From assembly GCF_000335475.2 (NCBI RefSeq), contig NZ_ANAH02000066.1, positions 620,001 to 684,000 of the forward strand: DNA of 64,000 bases, given 5' to 3'. The notes below the pieces were generated by a model. It did not search any database. It saw only the letters and a program-made list of their open reading frames with translations, and was not told the DNA's origin. Made by a program: the position numbers and the translations under genes. Of this stretch, positions 48,872 through 56,711 are shown in pieces. How positions within the stretch are numbered: position 1 is the first letter of the stretch; each line of letters starts with the position of its first letter. Origin of the DNA: Cystobacter fuscus DSM 2262. GTDB taxonomy: Bacteria > Myxococcota > Myxococcia > Myxococcales > Myxococcaceae.

Positions 48872-49216
48872 TCAGTGCACCTCGCCTCGCCGTACCGCGC
48901 TGCTCGCCTCCACCAGCGACAGCAACTCCGCGAGCTGCCGCGCTTCCAGGTGCACCGCCGCCTGGCCCTCCACGGGTGCCGGCACCCGGAAGCGCCCCGC
49001 TTCCAGTCTCTTGCTGACGGTGCAGTACCCGTTGGCGTCCCAGAAGAGAATGCGCACCAAGTCCCTTCTCCTGGAGAAGAAGACGAACAGGTGTCCCGAC
49101 TTCGGCTGCTGCCCCAGGCCACCCTGCACCAGCGCACTCAGCCCGTCGGCCTGCTTGCGCATGTCGCACGGCTGCGTCGCCACCCAGATTCTCACCCCCT
49201 CCGGTAGCTTCAGCAC
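48872..49216 (-). CDS. tnpB: IS66 accessory protein TnpB
   Basis: 114 residues, IS66 Orf2 family: VRIWVATQPCDMRKQADGL, GHLFVFFSRRRDLVRILFWD and GYCTVSKRLEAGRF are the standard motifs. Start is GTG at 49214-49216, overlapping the end region of tnpA. Needed with TnpA for transposition in other IS66 members; its biochemical role is unknown. Confidence 0.95.
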   Translation of the reverse strand: MLKLPEGVRIWVATQPCDMRKQADGLSALVQGGLGQQPKSGHLFVFFSRRRDLVRILFWDANGYCTVSKRLEAGRFRVPAPVEGQAAVHLEARQLAELLSLVEASSAVRRGEVH

Positions 49217-49599
49217 CCCTGCACCTCCTTCACCGCTCGCAGCACCCGCGCCACCAGCCCCTGGCTGGCCCCCGCCTCCACTCTCACTCGCACCCCGCCC
49301 ACTTCCACCAGTACCGCCTCTCCCTGCACCAGCCCCGCCTCGCCGGGCCTGGCAGGCGCCACCTCCACGGGCACGAAGGACATGGCCGTCCGTGCGCCCT
49401 CCTTCCCTTCACGCCGCTTCGTCCAGAAGCGCAGCCTCTCGCGCGGCAACCCGTGCTTGCGCATGAAGGCCGACTGCGCGCCTCCTTCTGCTTCCCAGGC
49501 TCGCACCACCTGCGCTGCTACCTCCGCTGTCCACCTCGGCCGCCGCGCTGCTTCCAACCACGCCGGCTCCGTCTTCGTCGTCGCTGTGTTCGTCGTCAT
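49210..49599 (-). CDS. tnpA: IS66 accessory protein TnpA
   Basis: 129 residues (ATG 49599; an in-frame GTG at 49611 is also possible). N-terminal helix-turn-helix of the IS66 Orf1/IS3-OrfA-like kind (RPRWTAEVAAQVVRAWEAE ... FMRKHGLPRERLRFW), presumably for end binding. Overlaps tnpB by seven bases. Confidence 0.9.
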   Translation of the reverse strand: MTTNTATTKTEPAWLEAARRPRWTAEVAAQVVRAWEAEGGAQSAFMRKHGLPRERLRFWTKRREGKEGARTAMSFVPVEVAPARPGEAGLVQGEAVLVEVGGVRVRVEAGASQGLVARVLRAVKEVQGC

Positions 49600-49638
49600 C
49601 GCGCCGCGCACTCTGCTGCCCCTCGAGCATCGGCACTA

Positions 49639-49661
49639 CCTGGGCTGGACCGGAGGCTTAC
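49639..49661 (-). repeat. IS66 right terminal inverted repeat
   Basis: Exact inverse of the left end at 47071-47093. Confidence 0.95.
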
Positions 49662-49669
49662 TCATCCCC
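49662..49669. repeat. Target-site duplication, right copy
   Basis: TCATCCCC, identical to 47063-47070 and directly abutting the right end of the IS. Confidence 0.93.
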
Positions 49670-50064
49670 CTCCAAAGCTCGGCACGGAGTTCCACCTCTT
49701 CGACCTCTTCAACGTGGTCTGCTTCCACCTCTACGAGATGGAGCAGCGGATGTCCTCACCCGAAGAAATCGAGGCTCTCAGAATCGCCAAGATCGCCTTC
49801 CATTTCGTGATGTGGACGGGGGAGGAGCATGGCTTCGAGGAGTACCTGGAGACCCTCCGCGCCTCCAGGACCTCTCCCCCCGCCCATTCCTTCTCGACCC
49901 GCGAGGAGGCGGAGTCCTGGCTGGCGAAGCAGTCCGAGCCTCCACCTCCAGCGGTGGTCTCCATCGGGAGCGACCTCTATTCCGTGGGGTACAATCGCAG
50001 ACACCGGATGCGCTTGCTGCTGCGCATTCCCACGCCCCAGGAGCTGGACGCCAGACAGTGTTGA
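49670..50064 (+). pseudogene. 3' part of the two-domain gene split by IS66
   Basis: Continues in frame from 47070: PKLGTEFHLFDLFNVVCFHL, then a second copy of the same domain with SPEEIEALRIAKIAFHFVMW, GFEEYLETLRA, SFSTREEAESWLAKQ and LLLRIPTPQELD, stop at 50064. An ATG at 49738 could start a separate 108-residue protein, but no ribosome site supports it. Compare FEEYL, SF(P/S)T(K/R)EEA and IPTPQE/LPTQEE with the first domain. Function of the family unknown to me. Confidence 0.78.
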
Positions 50065-50167
50065 GGCACCGGAGGGTGGGGCGCTCGGCCGTTCCCTGTC
50101 TCCCAGAACAATGGCCTGGGGATTCCTCCGGACTCACCTTGAGCGCGGACCAGGTGGAGGGGAAACC

Positions 50168-50794
50168 ATGCATCAGAAGAACCCGCCGCGCTCCGTCGCC
50201 CGGCTGCTCCTGCTCTCGCTTGTGGTGCTGGGGGTTGGCGCATGCGTGGAAGGCCCGACCACCACCGACGGCAGTCCCCATCTCAACACCGATGGGACGT
50301 CATGCCCGGTGGCCGCGGATATCGGCCTGCCCGCCTTGAGCGATGAGGAGATCGCCCAGGTGGTCCTCACCGTGAACATGGGCGAAATCCAACAGGGCGA
50401 GCTCGCGCGACAGCAGGCAACGAGCCCGGAGGTTCGTCGCTTCGCCGAGCAGATGGTCCAGGAGCACACGGCGGTCAACCAGGAACTCCAAACGCGCCTG
50501 CAAGCCCTGCGCATCACGCCCCGTGAGAACCCGCTCAGTCAGCAGCTCATGGCGGAGTCGAACCAGATCCTCGCGATCCTCCGCTCGAGTGCCGACACGG
50601 GGACATTCGATCTGGTCTACATGGACGTGCAGGTCTCCCTCCACGCGAAGACGCTGTTCCTGATGGACAGCGTGCTCCAGCCCCAGCTCCGGAATGCCGA
50701 GCTGCGCGACTTCGCCCTGGCGGCCCGAAGCACGGTGCAACGCCATCTCGACACCGCTGTCCCCCTCCAGAAGGACCTCTTCCCGAGCCCATGA
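50168..50794 (+). CDS. DUF4142 lipoprotein
   Basis: 208 residues. Lipoprotein signal with lipobox LVVLGVGAC (Cys about 27). The mature helical domain matches DUF4142: NMGEIQQGELARQQATSPEV, RRFAEQMVQEHTAVNQEL and the final HLDTAVPLQKDL. These ferritin-like four-helix proteins are usually periplasmic and of unknown role. A GGTGGAGGGG precedes the ATG. Confidence 0.88.
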   Translation: MHQKNPPRSVARLLLLSLVVLGVGACVEGPTTTDGSPHLNTDGTSCPVAADIGLPALSDEEIAQVVLTVNMGEIQQGELARQQATSPEVRRFAEQMVQEHTAVNQELQTRLQALRITPRENPLSQQLMAESNQILAILRSSADTGTFDLVYMDVQVSLHAKTLFLMDSVLQPQLRNAELRDFALAARSTVQRHLDTAVPLQKDLFPSP

Positions 50795-50838
50795 CGGGGG
50801 ACCGACTCACGGACTCAACCCCGGATTAGAGTGGCCGC

Positions 50839-51666
50839 ATGCTCTGGCTCCGGCTCCTGGGGGTGATCGTCTTCCTCGTCCCATTCGCGTGGACCTCGGA
50901 GGCGCGGGCGTGCAGTTGCGGGCGCGAGCCGGACGACCGGGTCGCCTTCCAGCAGGCACGCGCGCGGGCCTCCACCGTCTTCCGGGGGCGGGTCGAGGAG
51001 CTCCAGCGCGTGGGGGGTGAGGGGCGTCCGCTCGAGTACCGCGCCACCTTCGCCGTGACCGAGACCTTCAAGGGCAAGGCCCGCCCCCAGCGGCTCGTCA
51101 CCACGAGCGTGTTCGGCACCGCGTGTGGCTACGACTTCGAGAAGGGCGTCGACTACCTCGTGTACGCCGAGGGCTCCGAGTCCAAGGGCCTGAGCACCCA
51201 CAGCTGTTCGCGCACCCGCCCCGCGGACCGGGCCGCCGCCGAGCTCGACTTCCTGCGCGGCGGCGCCTCGCCCTTCCTCCAGCGCTCGAAGGTCAGCTGC
51301 ACCCGGTGCGACCTGGAGGCCACGGCGCGCGTCCTGGTGTGTCCGGGCGCCGGGCCCTGTGCGCCCCTGCCCGAGGCCGAGGTGGCGGCGGCCCTGGCAG
51401 AGGCCCGCCCCTTCTGGACTCTCGTGAAGGCGCGGGCGTTCCCCCAAGGACCCGTGGTGTCGGGCGTGGCCCCGGGAGGACGGGCGTTCCAGCTCGAACT
51501 CCGACGGCCCTCCCAAGCGGACGAGGCCTGTGTGCACCGGGTGGTGCGGCGCTGGTGCGAGCGGCTCGTTCCGGGCTCGGAAACGGAGCCGGGCCTGAAG
51601 TGCGTCGGCCCGTCCGGAGAGGGGACCCTCTGCGATGAGCGGACCACGCGCCGTCCCCCGCGATGA
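50839..51666 (+). CDS. Secreted TIMP/NTR-like protein
   Basis: 275 residues. Signal peptide (LLGVIVFLVPFAWTSEARA) followed at once by CSCGREPDDRVAF, then FRGRVEEL, FAVTETFKGK, GTACGYDF and YLVYAEG. A mature N-terminal CxC with this strand pattern is the netrin-like (TIMP/NTR) OB fold seen in many bacterial secreted proteins. The C-terminal half has further cysteines (CTRCDLEATARVLVCPGAGPC) and no known domain. A protease-inhibitor role, as for animal TIMPs, is possible but unproven. Confidence 0.7.
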   Translation: MLWLRLLGVIVFLVPFAWTSEARACSCGREPDDRVAFQQARARASTVFRGRVEELQRVGGEGRPLEYRATFAVTETFKGKARPQRLVTTSVFGTACGYDFEKGVDYLVYAEGSESKGLSTHSCSRTRPADRAAAELDFLRGGASPFLQRSKVSCTRCDLEATARVLVCPGAGPCAPLPEAEVAAALAEARPFWTLVKARAFPQGPVVSGVAPGGRAFQLELRRPSQADEACVHRVVRRWCERLVPGSETEPGLKCVGPSGEGTLCDERTTRRPPR

Positions 51667-51708
51667 CGGTGCCTGGGCGGGGGCGTCACGGGGCCCGCTC
51701 CGGCGGGC

Positions 51709-52923
51709 TCAGGACAGCGAGACGGGCAGCCGCTGGGGCCCGCGCATCAGCACGCCCGTGCGCCACTTGAGCGACTGCGCCGGTGTGGCCAGGCGCAGCT
51801 TCGGAAACCGGTTCACCAGCGTCCGCAGGGCGATCTGCCCCTCGAGTCGCGCGAGCGGCGCTCCCAGGCAGTAGTGGATGCCCATCCCGAAGGACAGGTG
51901 CCGGTTGGGCTCGCGGCCCAGGTCGAGCGTGTCCGGATCCTTGAACTGACGCTCGTCGCGGTTGGCCGAGGCGATCGCCGCGAAGACGAGATGCCCTCGC
52001 GGAATCGTCACCCCGCCCACGGTGACGTCCTCCTTCGCGAAGCGCTCGGTGGAGACCTCCACCGGACTCGCGTAGCGCAGCAGCTCCTCGACCGCCGGCT
52101 CGATGAGGCCGGGCTCCTTCCTCAGCCGCTCCAACTGCTCGGGGTGTTGCAAGAGGGCGAGCGTGCCGCCGGAGATCAGGTTCACCGTGGTCTCGTGCCC
52201 GGCCACCAGCAGCAGGAAGATCATGCTGACCAGCTCGTCCGCGTTGAGTTTGTCTCCCGCCTCCTCCGCCTGGATGAGGGCCGAGAGCAGATCGTCTCCC
52301 AGCGACGAGCGCCGCCGCGCGATGAGCTGACGCAGGTAGCGGGTGAACATCACCACGCTCGGCACGGAGAGGATCACGTCCCACAGGTTCGTGTTCGAGA
52401 TGAGCCGGTTGGACCAGTGCTGGAACTTCCGGTAGTCGCTCGGGGGCACCCCCAGCATCTCGGCGATGATGGTCACGGGGACGATCAGCGCGTACTCCGA
52501 GACGAGATCCATGGATCCCTTGCGCGCGGCCTCGTCCAGCAGCCGGTCCGACAGCGCCTGGACGCGCGAGCGCAGCTGCTCGATCAACCGCGGCGTGAAG
52601 GCCTTGTGCACGAGCGAGCGCAGCCGGGTGTGATCCGGCGGATCCTTGCTCAGCATGTTCTGGGAAACGGGCTCGAAGATCTTCAACAGCCAGGGCATCC
52701 GCGCCCTGCGCTCCGCGCCAGCGGCGCCGAAGACATCCTTGCTCAGGCTCGCGTGCTTCAAGACCTGGGAGACGTCCTCGTAGCGCGTCACCAGCCAGGT
52801 GGGTTCCTTCGTGAGGCTGGTGAAGTGGTAGACGGGCGCTTCCTGGCGCAGGCGCGCGTAGAACGGAAACGGGTTGGCCTTGAAGTTCTGCGAACTGAAA
52901 TCAGGCGGCGAGAGGGGTTGCAT
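51709..52923 (-). CDS. Cytochrome P450 (second of three)
   Basis: 404 residues. I-helix AGHETTVNLI, ExxR in EELLRYASP, heme loop FGMGIHYCLGAPLARLEGQ. It belongs to the same broad bacterial class as the other two P450s here. It follows the calcium/sodium antiporter gene by only 24 bases and is probably cotranscribed with it. No redox partner is nearby. Confidence 0.94.
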   Translation of the reverse strand: MQPLSPPDFSSQNFKANPFPFYARLRQEAPVYHFTSLTKEPTWLVTRYEDVSQVLKHASLSKDVFGAAGAERRARMPWLLKIFEPVSQNMLSKDPPDHTRLRSLVHKAFTPRLIEQLRSRVQALSDRLLDEAARKGSMDLVSEYALIVPVTIIAEMLGVPPSDYRKFQHWSNRLISNTNLWDVILSVPSVVMFTRYLRQLIARRRSSLGDDLLSALIQAEEAGDKLNADELVSMIFLLLVAGHETTVNLISGGTLALLQHPEQLERLRKEPGLIEPAVEELLRYASPVEVSTERFAKEDVTVGGVTIPRGHLVFAAIASANRDERQFKDPDTLDLGREPNRHLSFGMGIHYCLGAPLARLEGQIALRTLVNRFPKLRLATPAQSLKWRTGVLMRGPQRLPVSLS

Positions 52924-52947
52924 GACAGGGTCCTCTTTCGGGAGTGC

Positions 52948-53910
52948 CTACATGAACGCGACGACCCCGAGGAACATCGCATAACTGGCGGCCAACAGCC
53001 CGCCCTCCAGGCGGCTGACGTGGCGCGCCCCCCGCATGACGAGCACGGCCGCGAGGGAAAAACCCAGGAGCGCTCCGAGCTCCATCCGCAGCTCGCCCAG
53101 CGACGCCTCGATGGGCCGCGTGAGCGCCGCGCATCCCAGGATCAACAGGATGTTGAAGATGTTGGAGCCGACGACGTTGCCGATGGCGATGGCGGAGTGG
53201 CCGCGAAGTGCCGCCACCACCGAGGCGGCCATCTCCGGAAGCGAGGTGCCCACCGCCACGATGGTGAGCCCCACGACCCGCTCGCTCATCCCGAACGCGA
53301 GAGCCAGGGCGCTCGCCCCGTCGACGAACAGCTTGCCGCCGGCCACCAGCCCCACGAGCCCCACGGTGGAGAGTCCCACCAGCGCGGCGCGAGAGCCCAC
53401 CGCTGCTTCCTCCTGGATTTCCTCGCGCACTTCCTCCCGGAGCTCGGGCGCCTCGACCCGGAGCTCCCGCGCCAGGCGCAGCGTGAGGAAGGTGAAGCCC
53501 ACCGTGCCCGCGAGCAGGAGCACGCCTTCCAGCCGCGAGACGCGGCCATCGAGCAGGAAGAGGGGAATGCACAACGTGCTGGCCATGAGCACGGGCAGCT
53601 CACGGCGGATGAGCGTGGCCTCGACCCGGGGCGGGTGGATGAGCGCGGTGACGCCCAGGATGGCGCCGATGTTGGCGATGTTGGAGCCCATGACGTTGCC
53701 CAGGGCGATGGCGCTCCTGCCCTCGAGCGAGGCCAGCACCGACACGACCAGCTCCGGGGCCGAGGTGCCATAGGCCACCACCGTCAGCCCCACCACCAGC
53801 GGCCGCACGCCCATCGCCCGGGCCAGGCCGGCCGCCCCCTTCACGAGCCACTCCGCTCCGAAGTAGAGCAGCACCAGGCCCAGCAGGAGCATTCCAGCAT
53901 GAAGGAGCAT
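52948..53910 (-). CDS. CaxA/YrbG-type calcium/sodium antiporter
   Basis: About 320 residues from ATG 53910 (a TTG at 53928 is also possible). Ten transmembrane helices in two inverted halves, each with the alpha-repeat: TVVAYGTSAPELVVSVLAS with GNVMGSNIANIGAILG in the first, and VAVGTSLPEMAASVVAAL with GNVVGSNIFNILLILG in the second. An acidic cytoplasmic loop (ELREEVREEIQEEA) separates them. Exchanges Na+ (or H+) for Ca2+ across the inner membrane. Probably in one transcript with the P450. Confidence 0.92.
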   Translation of the reverse strand: MLLHAGMLLLGLVLLYFGAEWLVKGAAGLARAMGVRPLVVGLTVVAYGTSAPELVVSVLASLEGRSAIALGNVMGSNIANIGAILGVTALIHPPRVEATLIRRELPVLMASTLCIPLFLLDGRVSRLEGVLLLAGTVGFTFLTLRLARELRVEAPELREEVREEIQEEAAVGSRAALVGLSTVGLVGLVAGGKLFVDGASALALAFGMSERVVGLTIVAVGTSLPEMAASVVAALRGHSAIAIGNVVGSNIFNILLILGCAALTRPIEASLGELRMELGALLGFSLAAVLVMRGARHVSRLEGGLLAASYAMFLGVVAFM

Positions 53911-53984
53911 GCGCGCATCGTAGGACAACGCGCCGTGCTTGGGCTCCCGGGCGCCGGGCCCGTGTGTTTTCCGTCAGCACCGGC

Positions 53985-54899
53985 TCACGGCCGGAATTCC
54001 CAGTGCCAGGGCTCGGAGGGCACGGTGCGCTTGAAGCCGAACTCGTCCGCGTGGGCGGCCATCCACCGGTAGGTGGCGCTGCTGGTGCTGCCCACGTTCA
54101 CGTCCACGGCGATGCCGCCCTGGTGGTTGGAGTAGCCCGGCTTCGCGGCGAGGTTGCCGGTGCCGTTCAAGTACTTGCGGTAGAGCTCCTGCTGCTCGGC
54201 CATGGAGCGGAAGCCGCTGTTGACGTGCAGGTCGATGCCGGCGCGGGCGGCCGCGGCGTGCATGCGGTTGAAGGCGGCCGCCGCGTCCGTGCGCATCTCC
54301 TTGCCATTGGGAATGCGGCTGAGGTTGATCTGCCGGGGCACGCCGTTGACGTAGCCGGTGACGACGCGGCCACCGCCCGAGGGGGCGGAGGGGCCCGAGC
54401 CGCCGCTCACCTTGATGCCCAGCTTGTCCCACGTCTTGGGGCCCACCACGCCGTCGGCCGCGAGGCCGCGGGACTTCTGGAAGGCCTTCACCGCCGCCTC
54501 CGTCCTGGGGCCGAAGGCGCCATCCGCGCTGCCCGCGTTGAAGCCCAGGGCGTTGAGCCGGTTCTGCAGGGCGCGCACCGCCTCGCCCTTGGCGCCCTCG
54601 CGCAGCGTGGGGCCCGAGCCGCCCGAGGACGCTCCCACCTTGTTCAGGGCGCCCCACGTCTTGGGGCCCACCACGCCGTCGGCCGCGAGGCCGTGCGCCT
54701 TCTGGAAGGCCTTCACCGCCGCTTCCGTCTTGGGCCCGAAGGCGCCATCCACCGCGCCCGGGTTGAAGCCCGCCGCCTTGAGCTTGTTCTGCAGCGCGGT
54801 GACGGAGGCGCCCCGGGCCCCCTCGCGCAACACGGGGTTGGACAGGGCCGCGGTGGTGCGGAGGGCGGCGGAGGGGGCGGCGCGGGAAATGGCGACCAT
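53985..54899 (-). CDS. VanY-type D,D-carboxypeptidase with two peptidoglycan-binding repeats
   Basis: 304 residues from ATG 54899 (a TTG at 54932 is possible). Two tandem PG_binding_1 repeats (about 25-90 and 98-165), each with the pattern LREGA(R/K)G, LQN(K/R)L, GFNxG, [16 protein letters not shown] and DGVVGPKTW. Then a VanY/peptidase M15 domain with [13 protein letters not shown], zinc ligands in [12 protein letters not shown] and EPWHWEF. No signal peptide is visible, as in many myxobacterial wall hydrolases. It would cleave peptidoglycan stem peptides of self or prey. Confidence 0.88.
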   Translation of the reverse strand: MVAISRAAPSAALRTTAALSNPVLREGARGASVTALQNKLKAAGFNPGAVDGAFGPKTEAAVKAFQKAHGLAADGVVGPKTWGALNKVGASSGGSGPTLREGAKGEAVRALQNRLNALGFNAGSADGAFGPRTEAAVKAFQKSRGLAADGVVGPKTWDKLGIKVSGGSGPSAPSGGGRVVTGYVNGVPRQINLSRIPNGKEMRTDAAAAFNRMHAAAARAGIDLHVNSGFRSMAEQQELYRKYLNGTGNLAAKPGYSNHQGGIAVDVNVGSTSSATYRWMAAHADEFGFKRTVPSEPWHWEFRP

Positions 54900-55023
54900 G
54901 GGGGCGGACTCGCTTGTTCGCAGGGGGAGCAACTGTTCCCATTTTCGTAGGGCCTGAAAAAAAGTTTCCTCCGCATGTGAGGAACAGGGGCTGGGCCGCG
55001 GCGAACCGCCTCCCGGGCGAGGG

Positions 55024-55821
55024 TCAACCCGGGGGCGCGTCGCGCAACAGGGCCAGGGTGTGCGTCAGGAGAGAGGGCCCCCCGGGCTCCCCGTGGCCGG
55101 GCACCACCTCGCGCACGTCGGGAAAGCGCTGACGCAGGCGCTCGAGGCTCGCGGGCCAGGCCGCCACGTCCGCGTCGGCCACGTTGCCGAGGTTCCGGGC
55201 GCCCTCGTCCTTCACGAAGCAGCCGCCGAACAGGAGACGCTGGGCGGGCAGCCACACGACGAGGTTGTCCCGCGAGTGCCCGGCGCCGGGGAAGAAGACC
55301 TCCAACGGGCCCAGCCTCCCTGTCTCCGGCAGGCGCCGGTCGGGAGCGGGCCGGCCGTGCCCGGCGGTGAGGCGCGCGGTGTCCTCGCTCGCGTGGACGG
55401 GCACCCCTCGCGCCACGAGCGCGGACATGCCGCCCGTGCGGTCGGCGTGGGAGTGCGTCACCACGGCGGCGCGCACGGGCCGGTGCAGGGTGTCCTTCGC
55501 CCAGACGAGCAGCAGCTCCGTCTGCCGCGCGTTCCAGGCCGTGTCGACGAGGAGCGTGGAGTCGCCCTCCTCGACGAGCAGCCCGTTGGAGGGGGCGCGT
55601 CCCCACTCCTCGCCCGCCAGCGTCACGTGGAGCCAGACACCGGGAGCGATGCGCCGGATGCGGACGTCCTCGGCGAGCACGGCCTCGTCGGAAGCCGGGG
55701 CCTGGCCCACCGCGGGTGGGGCCGGAGTCCCTTGGTCGGGAGCGGGTGGGGTGGAGGCGCAGGCCGTGCCCAGCAGGAGCAGCAGCCACGCGCGAGGCGG
55801 GCGGAGTCGGGAGAGGTTCAT
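55024..55821 (-). CDS. Subclass B1-type metallo-beta-lactamase lipoprotein
   Basis: 265 residues. Lipobox [10 protein letters not shown] (Cys 21) means membrane-anchored, as in NDM-1. The zinc ligands of subclass B1 are all present: [10 protein letters not shown] (His116, His118, Asp120), [14 protein letters not shown] (His196), LLFGGCFVK (Cys221), [10 protein letters not shown] (His263). The stretch [18 protein letters not shown] is close to BcII and VIM enzymes, and [11 protein letters not shown] matches the start of the B1 core. This resembles true beta-lactamases rather than generic MBL-fold hydrolases, which lack Cys221. Activity is inference. Length equals typical B1 enzymes. Confidence 0.9.
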   Translation of the reverse strand: MNLSRLRPPRAWLLLLLGTACASTPPAPDQGTPAPPAVGQAPASDEAVLAEDVRIRRIAPGVWLHVTLAGEEWGRAPSNGLLVEEGDSTLLVDTAWNARQTELLLVWAKDTLHRPVRAAVVTHSHADRTGGMSALVARGVPVHASEDTARLTAGHGRPAPDRRLPETGRLGPLEVFFPGAGHSRDNLVVWLPAQRLLFGGCFVKDEGARNLGNVADADVAAWPASLERLRQRFPDVREVVPGHGEPGGPSLLTHTLALLRDAPPG

Positions 55822-56171
55822 GGTGGGGGCGACTCTACTTCGCGGTCGCCCCCGTCTTACGCGAAGTTCGTGTGTGAGGCTGAGCGCGAGCCGCCGGGTG
55901 ATGACGAACATCAATGGGCAAGAAAACGACTGACAGCAGGTTCGGGCAGGTGCTCGATTGTTTGCCTTTTGATGGTGGGCTTTCTTGTGCCTGTTCGCTT
56001 TTCAAAGCGGCTCTTGTTTTTCTCGTGGAGCAAAGTTTGCTCCTGAGGCATTGCACTCATCCTTTGGGGTATCAGCCTTGCTAGCAGGCTGGATAGGAGG
56101 CAGGCTTTCCCTCCGGTACAGCATCCCGGCTTTCCAATTTCCAGCTGACGGTTCTCCTTGTGAGGAACTTC
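55822..56171. promoter_or_regulatory. AT-richer divergent region with two palindromes
   Basis: 350 bases between the lactamase and crystallin genes, clearly less GC-rich than the rest. It holds no believable gene. Two perfect dyads: CGCTTT-TC-AAAGCG (55996-56009) and GGAGCAAA-G-TTTGCTCC (56027-56043). They lie 130-170 bases before the crystallin lipoprotein start and are candidate operators or leader hairpins. Confidence 0.4.
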
Positions 56172-56597
56172 ATGAGTTCGAGTAAGAGTGCTCATTTGCC
56201 TGCTCTCCCCTTGCTGTTTGCGCTTTCGGTTGGATGTGGGGGGGCGTTCAACGATGCAGGTGAAGTCGAGTCCGCACAGCAGGTCGTCAATGCGGATGCT
56301 GACTCCAAATCCGCTGCTGATGTCAGTATTCAGGCCGGCGCAATCGTGATTTATGAGCACTGCGATTACGGCGGTGAGTCACAGGCCTTCTATTACCCCC
56401 GTGATATCAATTCCTTCTACAGGTCTTTGGGAGGGGACTGGAACGATAGAGTTTCGTCGATCAGGGTCTTCGGTGGTGCCGCGCGGATCTTCGAGCACGA
56501 GAATTGGCAGGGCAGTTCAATTACCGTCACTTCAGACATCGCATGCCTGTACTGGTCCGGGTGGAACGATATTGCGTCCTCGTTGGAGTGGTTGTAG
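56172..56597 (+). CDS. Beta/gamma-crystallin lipoprotein, calcium-binding type
   Basis: 141 residues. Lipobox LFALSVGC, a 40-residue linker, then one beta/gamma-crystallin domain made of two Greek-key motifs: IYEHCDYGGESQAFYY and IFEHENWQGSSITV. Each is followed by the double-clamp calcium motif N/D-N/D-x-x-S/T-S: NDRVSS and NDIASS, both perfect. Related in fold to the spore coat protein S of Myxococcus, which has four motifs. ATG 56172 is preferred to the GTG 56160 because GAGGAAC lies 6 bases before it. Codon use is notably less GC-rich than in its neighbours. Confidence 0.88.
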   Translation: MSSSKSAHLPALPLLFALSVGCGGAFNDAGEVESAQQVVNADADSKSAADVSIQAGAIVIYEHCDYGGESQAFYYPRDINSFYRSLGGDWNDRVSSIRVFGGAARIFEHENWQGSSITVTSDIACLYWSGWNDIASSLEWL

Positions 56598-56711
56598 CCC
56601 TGGCCACATGCGCTCCAGCGGAACGCGCCCATCTGGGTGGGGGAACGCGGCTTCCGGGATGTCCAATCTGGCAGGAGCGGCCGCGCATCCAGGCCGGCGC
56701 GCTCGGCCATT

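Larger units (their letters stand above)
47071..49661 (-). mobile_element. Intact IS66-family insertion sequence (2,591 bp)
   Basis: Bounded by perfect 23-bp terminal inverted repeats: the left end (47071-47093) begins GTAAGCCTCCGGTCC and the right end (49639-49661) is its exact reverse complement. Flanked by the 8-bp duplication TCATCCCC. It carries the three typical genes tnpA, tnpB and tnpC in order on the minus strand, all with open frames and with the DDE residues present, so it looks recent and functional. Confidence 0.97.
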
